This document shows positions 24,808 to 32,263 of a stretch of 39,822 bases of DNA, in pieces. The translations under genes were made by a program, and so were the position numbers. Each line of letters opens with the position of its first letter. The first letter of the stretch is position 1. The stretch is from DATJFH01 sp035495815 (lineage in GTDB: Bacteria; Acidobacteriota; Terriglobia; Bryobacterales; Bryobacteraceae): positions 1 through 39,822 of the forward strand of contig DATJFH010000301.1 in assembly GCA_035495815.1 (NCBI GenBank), read 5' to 3'. The notes under the pieces were generated by a model. It was not told the origin of the DNA. It saw nothing but the letters and a program-made list of their open reading frames with translations, and searched no databases.

Positions 24808-25439
24808 CCCAGGGCGCCCAGCCGCTGACGTCGCGCCTTTCGCTCCATCCGCAGCAACTCGCGGCGGCGGCGCTTCTTTACCCGCACGTCGAGCTTTCGC
24901 CAGAACTTACGGAAATAATCCACCGCCGAGGCGATGGCAAAGACCACCACCCCCCACATGAGCCAATTCCCGATCGAAGCTAATTGCGGATGACGAATGC
25001 TCAGCAGCAGGAACGAAATTGCTACGACCTGCGCCATCATCTTGGTTTTGCCGAGGTCGCTGGCTTTGATCGTGTATCCCTCGGCGGCGGCAATGCTGCG
25101 CAACCCGCTCACCGCGAATTCGCGGCCGATGATGAGGATCACCATCCACGCCGGGGCCGCGTTCACCTGGACCAGTGAGATGAGCGCCGCCGAAATCAGG
25201 AGTTTGTCGGCGATGGGATCGAGCAGCGTGCCGAGCGTCGTAATCTGGCCCCAGCGGCGGGCCAAAAAGCCGTCCAGGAGATCGGTGCCGGCGGCGGCCA
25301 GAAAGATGGCCAGCGCCAGCCACTCGTTGGTGATGACCGTCTCTCCGATCCGCACGGACACGCTTTTTCCTACCAGCGCCGCCACCAGCAGAGGCACGAA
25401 GAAAATGCGAGCGATCGTCAGGGAATTCGGGACATTCAT
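24765..25439 (-). CDS. pgsA: CDP-diacylglycerol--glycerol-3-phosphate 3-phosphatidyltransferase
   Basis: A 224-residue integral membrane enzyme that makes phosphatidylglycerol-phosphate, the precursor of PG and cardiolipin. The CDP-alcohol phosphatidyltransferase motif D-x2-D-G-x2-A-R-x8-G-x3-D-x3-D is exact (Asp53, Asp56, Gly57, Ala60, Arg61, Gly70, Asp74, Asp78). Several hydrophobic helices follow. I chose ATG 25439 because NVPNSLTIARIFFVP is the usual PgsA N-terminus; the frame stays open far upstream but only as a shadow of the next gene. The C-terminus is a long basic tail (VKKRRRRELLRMERKARRQR), unusual in length, and its last 43 bases lie over the end of the rodZ-like gene. Confidence 0.95.
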   Translation of the reverse strand: MNVPNSLTIARIFFVPLLVAALVGKSVSVRIGETVITNEWLALAIFLAAAGTDLLDGFLARRWGQITTLGTLLDPIADKLLISAALISLVQVNAAPAWMVILIIGREFAVSGLRSIAAAEGYTIKASDLGKTKMMAQVVAISFLLLSIRHPQLASIGNWLMWGVVVFAIASAVDYFRKFWRKLDVRVKKRRRRELLRMERKARRQRLGALGQSGSSVEDFRGTI

Positions 25440-25499
25440 TTTCGCGCCGATCTCACCCGTTACCATGCTACTACGGGTTTCGGTTCTGCCCGCCGGCCC

Positions 25500-25527
25500 T
25501 TGTTCCGGCCGGATCCAGCGGTATACT
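25500..25527 (+). promoter_or_regulatory. Candidate promoter of the first oxidoreductase cassette
   Basis: A -10 TATACT (25522-25527, five of six consensus bases) is preceded after 16 bases by TTGTTC (25500-25505), a weak -35. The spacer contains the perfect 10-base palindrome TCCGGCCGGA (25504-25513), which may be an operator or chance in GC-rich DNA. The leader then has GAGGAG (25543-25548), eight bases before the ATG at 25557. Confidence 0.45.
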
Positions 25528-25556
25528 GTATCCCAGTTGATTGAGGAGTAATCGCC

Positions 25557-26609
25557 ATGGAGCGACGGAAATTTCTGCACTACGCCGGCGCCGGATCGCT
25601 GGCCTCTTTGTCCGCGCAGGGAGCCCCGAAAGTCATTCGCGCGGGAATCCTCGGCACCCAGCACAGCCACACGACAGGCAAGCTGGAGGCGATGAAGAAC
25701 TCGCCCGACTACGAGGTGGCGGGCGTCTGTGAAAACGATAAGGCCGCCAGGGGGCGGGCGCAGGAGAACCCACGTTTCAAGGGCCTCAAGTGGATGAGCG
25801 AGGAGCAAATGCTGGCCGACGCATCCATTCACCTGATCGTCGTCGAATGTTGGGTATGGGAAGCGATTCCGCTGGGCCGTAAGGTCATCGCGGCCGGCAA
25901 GCATCTTCATCTCGAAAAGCCGCCGGGCAACACGATGGAGCCCTTCAAGCAACTGGTGGAGGATGCCCGGCGCCAGAACCTGGCGCTGCAGACCGGATAC
26001 CTGTGGCGCTGCCATGACGGTGTGAACGCCGCGCTCGAAGCGGCCCGCAAGGGCTGGCTGGGAGACGTGTTCATGGTGCGGGCGACCATGAATTCCGATC
26101 GCGGCCCGGCGGAGCGTGCGAAGGAAGCCCGATACCGCGGCGGGGGCCTGTTCGAGCTGGCGGGCCACGTCATCGACCGCACGGTGGATCTGCTCGGCCG
26201 ACCGAAGAAGGTGCAGAGCTGGCTGCGGCACGACACCAGCATCGCCGACAAGCTGGCCGACAACAATCTGACGGTATTCGAGTATGACAAGGCGCTGGCG
26301 GTGATTGCGCAGGCGGCTCGGATGTCGGGCTCGGGCGACCATCGTTCCTTTGAAGTGATCGGGACCGACGGCAGCTTCATGGTGTACGCCGAATCGTCGC
26401 CCCCCCGGATGCGGGTCAACATGCGCAATCCGCAGGGGCCGTACAAGGCCGGCTGGCAGGAGATCACGCTGCCGCCGCAGCCGCGGTTTATCGGGGATTT
26501 CAAAGAGCTGGCGCGCGCGATCAAGAGCGGCCAGCCGCTGAAGCCGTCCTACGATCACGAACTGCTGCTCCATGAGACTCTGCTTCGGGCGTCGGGTGAA
26601 ATCAGCTAG
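25557..26609 (+). CDS. Gfo/Idh/MocA oxidoreductase, cassette member A
   Basis: A 350-residue NAD(P)-dependent oxidoreductase family protein with a Tat-like start (ERRKFLHYAG). The dinucleotide loop is atypical: GTQHSH (33-38) instead of a plain GxGxxG. The catalytic Lys is in EKP (120-122), and the active-site histidine region reads FELAGHVID (His204, Asp207). The family oxidises or epimerises sugars, inositols and sugar acids; the substrate here is unknown. GAGGAG eight bases upstream fixes the ATG. It is followed 9 bases later by member B. It is clearly paralogous to the gene at 31204-32250, sharing EAARKGWLG, LADNN and GPYKAG blocks at equivalent positions. Confidence 0.92.
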   Translation: MERRKFLHYAGAGSLASLSAQGAPKVIRAGILGTQHSHTTGKLEAMKNSPDYEVAGVCENDKAARGRAQENPRFKGLKWMSEEQMLADASIHLIVVECWVWEAIPLGRKVIAAGKHLHLEKPPGNTMEPFKQLVEDARRQNLALQTGYLWRCHDGVNAALEAARKGWLGDVFMVRATMNSDRGPAERAKEARYRGGGLFELAGHVIDRTVDLLGRPKKVQSWLRHDTSIADKLADNNLTVFEYDKALAVIAQAARMSGSGDHRSFEVIGTDGSFMVYAESSPPRMRVNMRNPQGPYKAGWQEITLPPQPRFIGDFKELARAIKSGQPLKPSYDHELLLHETLLRASGEIS

Positions 26610-26618
26610 GAGAAACCG

Positions 26619-27752
26619 ATGACAGATCCAAAATTCACCTCGCGGCGTAATGCGGTCAAGGCCGCGGCGCTGATTCCTTTCGCGGCGCTGCGCGGCAGCG
26701 CCGCCAACTCCGCGGTCACCGTGGGACTGTTCGGCTCGGGCAACCGCGGGACGTATGTGGCGGGCGCGCTGGCCAAGAACACTCCCGGCCGCGTGGTCGC
26801 GCTGTGCGACATCTTCGACGCCAAAATGGAGAAGGCGAAAGCCTCGATAGGGGTCGAGAATCCTAAACTGTACAAAGACTTTCACCAGTTGCTGGCGAGC
26901 GACGTGGACGCGGTTATCATAGCCACGCCCGTTTTCCTGCACGCGGAGCATTTCGAGGCGGCGGTGAAATCGGGCAAGCACATCTACATCGAGAAGCCGG
27001 CGTCGGTGGATGTAGAGGGCTGCAAGCGGATCATGCGGGCGGCCGATTCAGCCGACCGGAAACTGAATATCGTTTTCGGGTTTCAACGGCGCTACGGGCA
27101 GGTGTATCAGAAAGCGAAGCGACTGGCCGACTCCGGCGGCGTCGGCGCCATCCGGCTGGGGCACGCCCATTTCCATAAGAGCGAGGGCGCGTGGACCGAA
27201 GCCGAAAAGCTGCCGCCGCCGAAGACCGAGGTGGAAAAAGTGGTCGCCTGGCACGGGTGGAAGAATCTTTCGGGCGATCTGATCGTCGAGAACAACGTCC
27301 ATTCGATCGACGTGCTGAACTGGTTCCTGGGCGGGCGTCCGACGAGCGCGATCGGAACCGGGAGTTCGACGATTCCCAAGCGGGGCGACATGCGAGATCA
27401 CAATTTTGTCGCCTTCGAATACGCGAACGGAGTGCAGGGCCAGCTTTCCGGGACGACGCTTGCTTCTCCGGGATACCGCGACGTGACCGAGCAGTTTTTC
27501 GGGGAGAAGGGCATGATCGAAACGTCGGAGAACCACTGGCGGCACTTCGCCGGACGGGGCAAGGAAACGATGGAGAAGTCGCCGCGGAATATCACGATCG
27601 ACTCGGTCTCGGAATTCGTCCGCAGGATTGCGGAAGGCAAGCCGGAAAACACGGCGGTGCGCGGGGCTGAGAGCACGCTCACCGCGATCCTGGGTCGCAT
27701 GGCGATGGACTTGCGCCGGGAGATTACGTGGGACGAGATGATGAAGGGATAG
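26619..27752 (+). CDS. Gfo/Idh/MocA oxidoreductase, cassette member B
   Basis: A 377-residue oxidoreductase of the same superfamily but a different subfamily from member A. A twin-arginine (TSRRNAVK) leader is followed by the normal Rossmann loop GSGNRG (39-44) and the catalytic EKP (125-127). A His-x2-Asp site follows in ENNVHSIDVLNWFLGG, and the sequence ends in TWDEMMKG. The layout resembles secreted glucose-fructose oxidoreductase relatives. AGGAG at 26608-26612, six bases before the ATG, overlaps the end of gene A (TAG), so translation is likely coupled. Its closest relative in the window is the gene at 32264-33385, with long stretches of near-identical DNA around the catalytic lysine. 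Confidence 0.93.
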   Translation: MTDPKFTSRRNAVKAAALIPFAALRGSAANSAVTVGLFGSGNRGTYVAGALAKNTPGRVVALCDIFDAKMEKAKASIGVENPKLYKDFHQLLASDVDAVIIATPVFLHAEHFEAAVKSGKHIYIEKPASVDVEGCKRIMRAADSADRKLNIVFGFQRRYGQVYQKAKRLADSGGVGAIRLGHAHFHKSEGAWTEAEKLPPPKTEVEKVVAWHGWKNLSGDLIVENNVHSIDVLNWFLGGRPTSAIGTGSSTIPKRGDMRDHNFVAFEYANGVQGQLSGTTLASPGYRDVTEQFFGEKGMIETSENHWRHFAGRGKETMEKSPRNITIDSVSEFVRRIAEGKPENTAVRGAESTLTAILGRMAMDLRREITWDEMMKG

Positions 27753-27778
27753 CGGTTCCGCGTGACTTCCCCGTGAAA

Positions 27779-27811
27779 GACTGAATCTCACGGCTGCTGG
27801 CAGTCCTTTTT
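27779..27811 (+). terminator. Weak terminator candidate after cassette member B
   Basis: GACTG (27779-27783) can pair with CAGTC (27801-27805) and is followed by C and five T residues (27807-27811). A competing hairpin, CCGTGA (27771-27776) with TCACGG (27788-27793), overlaps it. The stem is short and the loop long, so termination may be inefficient. It lies just before the ABC-F gene, whose ribosome binding site (GGGAG) starts at 27820. Confidence 0.3.
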
Positions 27812-27828
27812 GCTAGCTTGGGAGTTCG

Positions 27829-29466
27829 ATGATTTCTTTCTCGAGCATCCACAAGCAGTACGGCCGGCAACTCATCTTCGTCGACACCTCCTTCCAACTG
27901 AATCCTGGCGAAAAGGTCGGGCTGGTCGGACCAAACGGCTCCGGCAAGACCACGCTGTTCCGCATGATCGTCGGCGAAGAAGCGCCCGACGAAGGCGACG
28001 TCTCCGTTCCGAGGAAACTCACCATCGGCTACTTCCGTCAGGACGTGGAGGAGATGAAAGGCCGGTCGGTGCTCGACGAAGCCATCGCCGGCAGCGGGCG
28101 TCTGGGCGATCTGCACCATGAGCTCGAAGCGTTGCATCGCGCCATGGAAGATCCCGCGCAGGCGGATCAGCTGGACCGCATTTTGGAACGCTTCGGCGAA
28201 GTACAGGAGCAGTACGAGCACCTCGGCGGCTACATGCTCGAAGCGCAGGCGCGTGAGACCTTGCACGGGCTCGGATTCCAGGACGATCAGGTCGAAGGCG
28301 ACGTGGGCGCGCTGTCGGGCGGGTGGAAGATGCGGGTCGCGCTGGCCCGCGTCCTGCTCGGCCGTCCCGACGTGCTGCTGATGGACGAACCCACCAACCA
28401 CCTCGATATCGAGTCCATCATCTGGCTGGAGCAGTTCCTGAAATCCTACGAAGGCGCTCTGCTCATGACCTCGCACGACCGCGAGTTCATGAACCGGATC
28501 GTCTCGAAGATCGCCGAAATCGACGCCGGGGAGATCGTGGTCTATTCGGGCAATTACGACTTCTACGAGCGCGAGCGCGGCATCCGGGAGACCAATCAGC
28601 AGGCGGCGTTTGCGCGGCAGCAGGCCATGCTGGCCAAGGAGCAGCGCTTCATCGAGCGGTTCAAGACGCACGCGGCCAAGGCGGCGCAGGTGCAGAGCCG
28701 CATCAAGGCTCTCGACAAGATCGAGAAAATCGAACTGCCGAAGAAACGGCAGGTGGTGAAGTTCGAATTCCGCGTTCCACCCCGCTCGGGAGACCAGGTG
28801 GCCGTGATCGAGGATCTGCACAAGTGTTACGGGCCGCGCGTGATCTACGACGGGTTCGACCTCACGATCCGGCGCGGAGAGCGCTGGGCAGTGATGGGGC
28901 GCAACGGGGCGGGCAAGACCACTTTGCTCAAAATGATCGCCGGCGCAGCCGAGCCCGACGCCGGAACCGTGCGCCTGGGCGCAAGCCTGGTCATGGGGTA
29001 CTTCGCGCAGCAGTCGCTCGACGTGCTCGATCCGGATCTGAGCGTGATCGAACAGCTTCAGAAGGACTTCCCGCAGGACGGCCTCGGTTCGCTGCGGAGT
29101 CTGGCCGGCGCGTTCCAATTCTCGGGCGAGGACGTGGATAAGCGGATCCGCTCGCTTTCCGGAGGAGAGAAATCCCGGCTGGCGATGGCGCGTATGCTGT
29201 ACAACCCTCCGAATTTTCTGGTCCTCGACGAGCCGACCAATCACCTGGACATCGCGACCAAGGAGATGCTGGTCGAAGCGCTCAAGGAATTCGAAGGAAC
29301 GATGATCTTCGTCTCGCACGATCGTATGTTTCTGCGCGGCCTCGGTTCACGCGTGTTGGAGCTGGGTGGAGAGAGCGGCAAGGAGCGTAATCCGGTGGTT
29401 TACCCGGGCTCGTACGTGGAGTACGTGGCCAAGCTCGGGCATGAAGCGCCGGGTATTTATCACTGA
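27829..29466 (+). CDS. ABC-F family ATPase, translation-associated
   Basis: A 545-residue duplicated ABC ATPase without membrane segments. The first domain has Walker A GPNGSGKTT (34-42), signature LSGGWKMRVALAR (from 162) and LLMDEPTNHLD. The second has GRNGAGKTT (357-365), LSGGEKSR (from 443) and LVLDEPTNHLD. The 50-60 residue charged linker between them is the ABC-F P-site tRNA interaction motif. Family members bind the ribosomal E site and rescue or regulate stalled translation; some give antibiotic resistance. It is not linked functionally to the flanking sugar genes in any obvious way. The start follows GGGAG at a short spacing. Confidence 0.94.
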   Translation: MISFSSIHKQYGRQLIFVDTSFQLNPGEKVGLVGPNGSGKTTLFRMIVGEEAPDEGDVSVPRKLTIGYFRQDVEEMKGRSVLDEAIAGSGRLGDLHHELEALHRAMEDPAQADQLDRILERFGEVQEQYEHLGGYMLEAQARETLHGLGFQDDQVEGDVGALSGGWKMRVALARVLLGRPDVLLMDEPTNHLDIESIIWLEQFLKSYEGALLMTSHDREFMNRIVSKIAEIDAGEIVVYSGNYDFYERERGIRETNQQAAFARQQAMLAKEQRFIERFKTHAAKAAQVQSRIKALDKIEKIELPKKRQVVKFEFRVPPRSGDQVAVIEDLHKCYGPRVIYDGFDLTIRRGERWAVMGRNGAGKTTLLKMIAGAAEPDAGTVRLGASLVMGYFAQQSLDVLDPDLSVIEQLQKDFPQDGLGSLRSLAGAFQFSGEDVDKRIRSLSGGEKSRLAMARMLYNPPNFLVLDEPTNHLDIATKEMLVEALKEFEGTMIFVSHDRMFLRGLGSRVLELGGESGKERNPVVYPGSYVEYVAKLGHEAPGIYH

Positions 29467-29526
29467 GTTCGGGCGCGGCGGCCCGCCGGGCGTCGAGATG
29501 CGGGGAATTCGCGCCGGGCGCGTGAG

Positions 29527-30402
29527 TCAATCTCCGAACGCCATCGCGCGGGTCTCTTTGAGTGTCTCCATCGCGTCTTTCGACGGAACGTATTCCATCG
29601 CCACGAAATCCCTGAAGCCGGTTGCACGGATGGCGCGGAACACGTTGGGGTAATGAATTTCGCCGGTGCCGGGCTGATGGCGTCCGGGGACGTCGCCCAC
29701 GTGGAAATGGCCGATCGCGCCTATATTCTTGCGAATGGTCTCGATCAGATTCCCTTCCATGATCTGGACGTGATAGAGATCGAACAGTACCTTGACGAAC
29801 GGACTCCCGACTTCGCGGACGATGTCGAAGGCTTCGCTCGTGCGGTCCAGATAGTAGTTGGCGTGATTGTCGCCTTCGGGGCGCAGCGGCTCGATGGGCG
29901 CGAGCGTGTTGATCACCTCGACGATCATGGTGACGCCATGAGGCGCAACCACGTCGTGCGCGCGCTTCAACCCTTCCACGATGCTGGCGTGCTGCCGTGG
30001 ACGCGCCATCCGCGGGACTCTGAATCCGCTCAAAACGACCAGGCGGCTGCTCTCGAAACGCTGGGCCGCGTCCACCGACGCGCGCATCTCGGCCAGGAAG
30101 CCGGCTCGTTCCGCCGGATCGCAGAGACCCATGCCAGGCGGGTTCACGCCGCGATTGCCCACCAGGCAGGCGCATTCGAGTCCCAGCCTGTTCTTGAGCC
30201 TGGTGACTCCGGCGGCGTCGCCGGCGCGCCAGTCGCCGAACTCGAAGCCCTGATAACCGGCCTCGCGAACCCTTTCCATCTGAGTTTCGAGATTCAGTTT
30301 CGGGAAGAGAGGCTCGACGCGCACCGAAAGCTTGAATCCCGCCGGTTTCGGCTGCGCCATGGCCGCCAGGAAAGGCGTCTGCAGCAGAATTCTTCGGCGC
30401 AT
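29527..30402 (-). CDS. Hydroxypyruvate-isomerase-like TIM-barrel protein with leader
   Basis: A 291-residue xylose-isomerase-type TIM barrel closest to the hydroxypyruvate isomerase (Hyi) group, which interconverts hydroxypyruvate and tartronate semialdehyde. Typical blocks are EAGYQGFEFGDW, TMIVEVINTLAP with a metal-binding Glu, VKVLFDLYHVQIMEGNL with Asp and His ligands, GHFHVGDVPGRH, and the C-terminal FVAMEYVPS. Unusually, the protein begins MRRRILLQTPFLAAMAQ, a short twin-arginine-like leader not found on cytoplasmic Hyi, so it may be exported. It is divergent from the cupin gene with only 40 bases between them. The exact substrate is uncertain because related barrels act on many keto-sugars. 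Confidence 0.88.
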   Translation of the reverse strand: MRRRILLQTPFLAAMAQPKPAGFKLSVRVEPLFPKLNLETQMERVREAGYQGFEFGDWRAGDAAGVTRLKNRLGLECACLVGNRGVNPPGMGLCDPAERAGFLAEMRASVDAAQRFESSRLVVLSGFRVPRMARPRQHASIVEGLKRAHDVVAPHGVTMIVEVINTLAPIEPLRPEGDNHANYYLDRTSEAFDIVREVGSPFVKVLFDLYHVQIMEGNLIETIRKNIGAIGHFHVGDVPGRHQPGTGEIHYPNVFRAIRATGFRDFVAMEYVPSKDAMETLKETRAMAFGD

Positions 30403-30442
30403 GGGTTCGTTATATCATAGACGGAAGCTGGTGCCGCCTCGT

Positions 30443-31207
30443 ATGCGCCTTACAGTTCTGATCGTGTTCGCCGCCCTTGCTCAGGCGCAGTCTATCCGGG
30501 TTGTCAGGTTCTCCGAGAGCAAGCCGTTCCAAATGGGGGAGGTCACCTCCCGGCGCATCATACATCCCGATCTGGGCGCCAGGAAGACCACGCTGAACTA
30601 TTCAGTGTCGAAACCCGGCGCGGAGTTCGCTCAGCATGTCCACGATTATTCCGACGACACGATCCTGGTGCTCCAGGGCGAGGTAGATCTTCGGCAGGGG
30701 GATTCGCGGCGCCGTTTCAAAGCCGGTGAATGCGCCTTCGTGCCGACCGGACAAATTCACGGCACGGTCACGGCAGGGTCGGGCGAAGCCGTCATGATCA
30801 GCTTCCAGAATCCGCCGGACCTGATTCTGTATACCGGCGCCAGGGACTCGAAGCGGCCGGGCGCCGCGCCTCCCAAAGGCGTGATCACGCCGGGCGCGGT
30901 GAAATTTTTGAATTTCGGAGATAAGAACGGATTCTTCACCTCGGCGTCCATGGGATCGAAGCGGGCGGCCGGCGCCAGGCGTCCGCTGAAGCCGGGCGAG
31001 TCATTCAAAGCCCATGTAGACGCGGGCGGGGAACGACTGCTGTTCGTCTGGCGGGGCGGAGTGCGGGTCAAAGACAAATCCGGCGACTACTCCGCCGGGG
31101 AGAAGGACACGGTTTTCGTCCAAGGCCCCGCGGATTTCGAAGTGACCGGCGGTTCAGGACAGGATACGGTGCTGATCGAGGTGCAGGCGCCGGCGGTGCA
31201 GCCGTGA
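30443..31207 (+). CDS. Secreted double-cupin protein
   Basis: A 254-residue protein with a signal peptide (MRLTVLIVFAALAQAQS) and two cupin beta-barrels. The first (about 25-135) has metal-ligand histidines His65 and His67 in QHVHDYSDD, a GEVDLRQG turn, and His106 in PTGQIHG. The second (about 140-250) lacks most ligands and is probably structural. The function is unknown; a secreted sugar isomerase, a binding protein or a dioxygenase-like enzyme are possible. I chose ATG 30443 because the signal peptide starts there. The stop overlaps the GTG start of the next Gfo/Idh gene (GTGA), so the cupin leads the second oxidoreductase cassette. Confidence 0.82.
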   Translation: MRLTVLIVFAALAQAQSIRVVRFSESKPFQMGEVTSRRIIHPDLGARKTTLNYSVSKPGAEFAQHVHDYSDDTILVLQGEVDLRQGDSRRRFKAGECAFVPTGQIHGTVTAGSGEAVMISFQNPPDLILYTGARDSKRPGAAPPKGVITPGAVKFLNFGDKNGFFTSASMGSKRAAGARRPLKPGESFKAHVDAGGERLLFVWRGGVRVKDKSGDYSAGEKDTVFVQGPADFEVTGGSGQDTVLIEVQAPAVQP

Positions 31208-32250
31208 CCCGGCGGACCTTTTCCGCGGCGGCGGCGGGCGCGGCGGCTCTTTCGGCGGCGGGCGGCCGTATCCGCGTGGCGATGATCGGGACTGGCCACG
31301 GACACGCCTTCAGCAAAATCAAAGCTCTGCGCAGCATGCCGGAGTATGATCTCGCCGGCGTGCACCGGCCCGATTCGAGAGATGAGCCGAAAGACGGCGA
31401 TCCGCTTCGCGGCGTCCGGTGGCTGTCGCTCGACGAGATCATCGGAGATTCCTCCGTCGAACTGGTGGCGATCGAATCTGCGGACGTCGATCAGAACCTG
31501 GTGTTTGCCGAGAAGTGTGTGCGCGCCGGGAAGTTCGTCCATTTCGACAAGCCGCCGGGAGCCGACCTGGAACGGCTGCGGAGACTGCTGGCCGACGCGG
31601 CGGGGCGAAAGCGCGTAGTGCAGATGGGCTACCAGTGGCGCTACCATCCCGCCATGCAGATGGCCATCGAAGCGGCCCGTAAGGGATGGCTGGGGCAGGT
31701 CTATCGCTTCCGGGCGTCGATCGACAAGCTGATCCTGCCCGATGAACGACGGCATCTGGCTAAGTTTCGCGGCGGCACGATGTTCTCGGAAGGCTGTCAT
31801 CTGATCGACCGCGCCGTGGACCTGCTGGGGAAGCCGAAGCGCGCGGCCGGGTTTCTGCGCCACGATTCGACGCTGCCGGACACACTGGCGGACAACAACG
31901 TGGCCCTGCTCGAATACGACGGGGCGCTGGCCGAAATCTCGATGGCCTCTTTTCACCCGCATGGGGCGCGCTACCGGTTTCTGGAGATTCTGGGGACGAA
32001 CGGCTCGGCCCGGATGCAGCCCTATACTTTTCCATCCCAGCTTTCGGTGGATCTGGGCGAAGCGCGCGGGCCGTATAAGGCCGGCGGGCAGAAGATCGAG
32101 GTCCCGGCCCCGAGCGGACTAACTTACACTCACGACTTCGCGGAGATGGCCGGCGTCATTCGCCGGGGCGAGAAGCCGAACTGGTCTCCCGAGCACGATC
32201 TGATGACTCACGAAACCCTGCTCCGCATTTGCGGAATGCTTGGTTCCTGA
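31204..32250 (+). CDS. Gfo/Idh/MocA oxidoreductase, cassette member A'
   Basis: A 348-residue paralogue of the gene at 25557-26609. It starts with GTG inside the cupin stop, has a twin-arginine leader (TRRTFSAAAAG), and shares the unusual His-containing dinucleotide loop (GTGHGH, 29-34) with its relative. Where other members have EKP it reads DKP (115-117), keeping the catalytic Lys116. The active-site segment is FSEGCHLID. It is followed 13 bases later by member B'. The substrate is unknown; the conserved pairing with a B-type enzyme suggests the two act on the same or successive sugars. Confidence 0.92.
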   Translation: MTRRTFSAAAAGAAALSAAGGRIRVAMIGTGHGHAFSKIKALRSMPEYDLAGVHRPDSRDEPKDGDPLRGVRWLSLDEIIGDSSVELVAIESADVDQNLVFAEKCVRAGKFVHFDKPPGADLERLRRLLADAAGRKRVVQMGYQWRYHPAMQMAIEAARKGWLGQVYRFRASIDKLILPDERRHLAKFRGGTMFSEGCHLIDRAVDLLGKPKRAAGFLRHDSTLPDTLADNNVALLEYDGALAEISMASFHPHGARYRFLEILGTNGSARMQPYTFPSQLSVDLGEARGPYKAGGQKIEVPAPSGLTYTHDFAEMAGVIRRGEKPNWSPEHDLMTHETLLRICGMLGS

Positions 32251-32263
32251 AAAGGAGATGTCG

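Noticed and set aside
25440..26981. An upstream in-frame extension of pgsA of more than 500 codons
   Set aside because: It is the shadow of the opposing Gfo/Idh genes. PgsA proteins begin at the NVPNSLTIAR segment, so the gene starts at 25439.
27724..29319. A 531-codon open frame antisense to the ABC-F gene
   Set aside because: The plus-strand frame has complete ABC motifs. The antisense product has no recognisable domain and no ribosome binding site.
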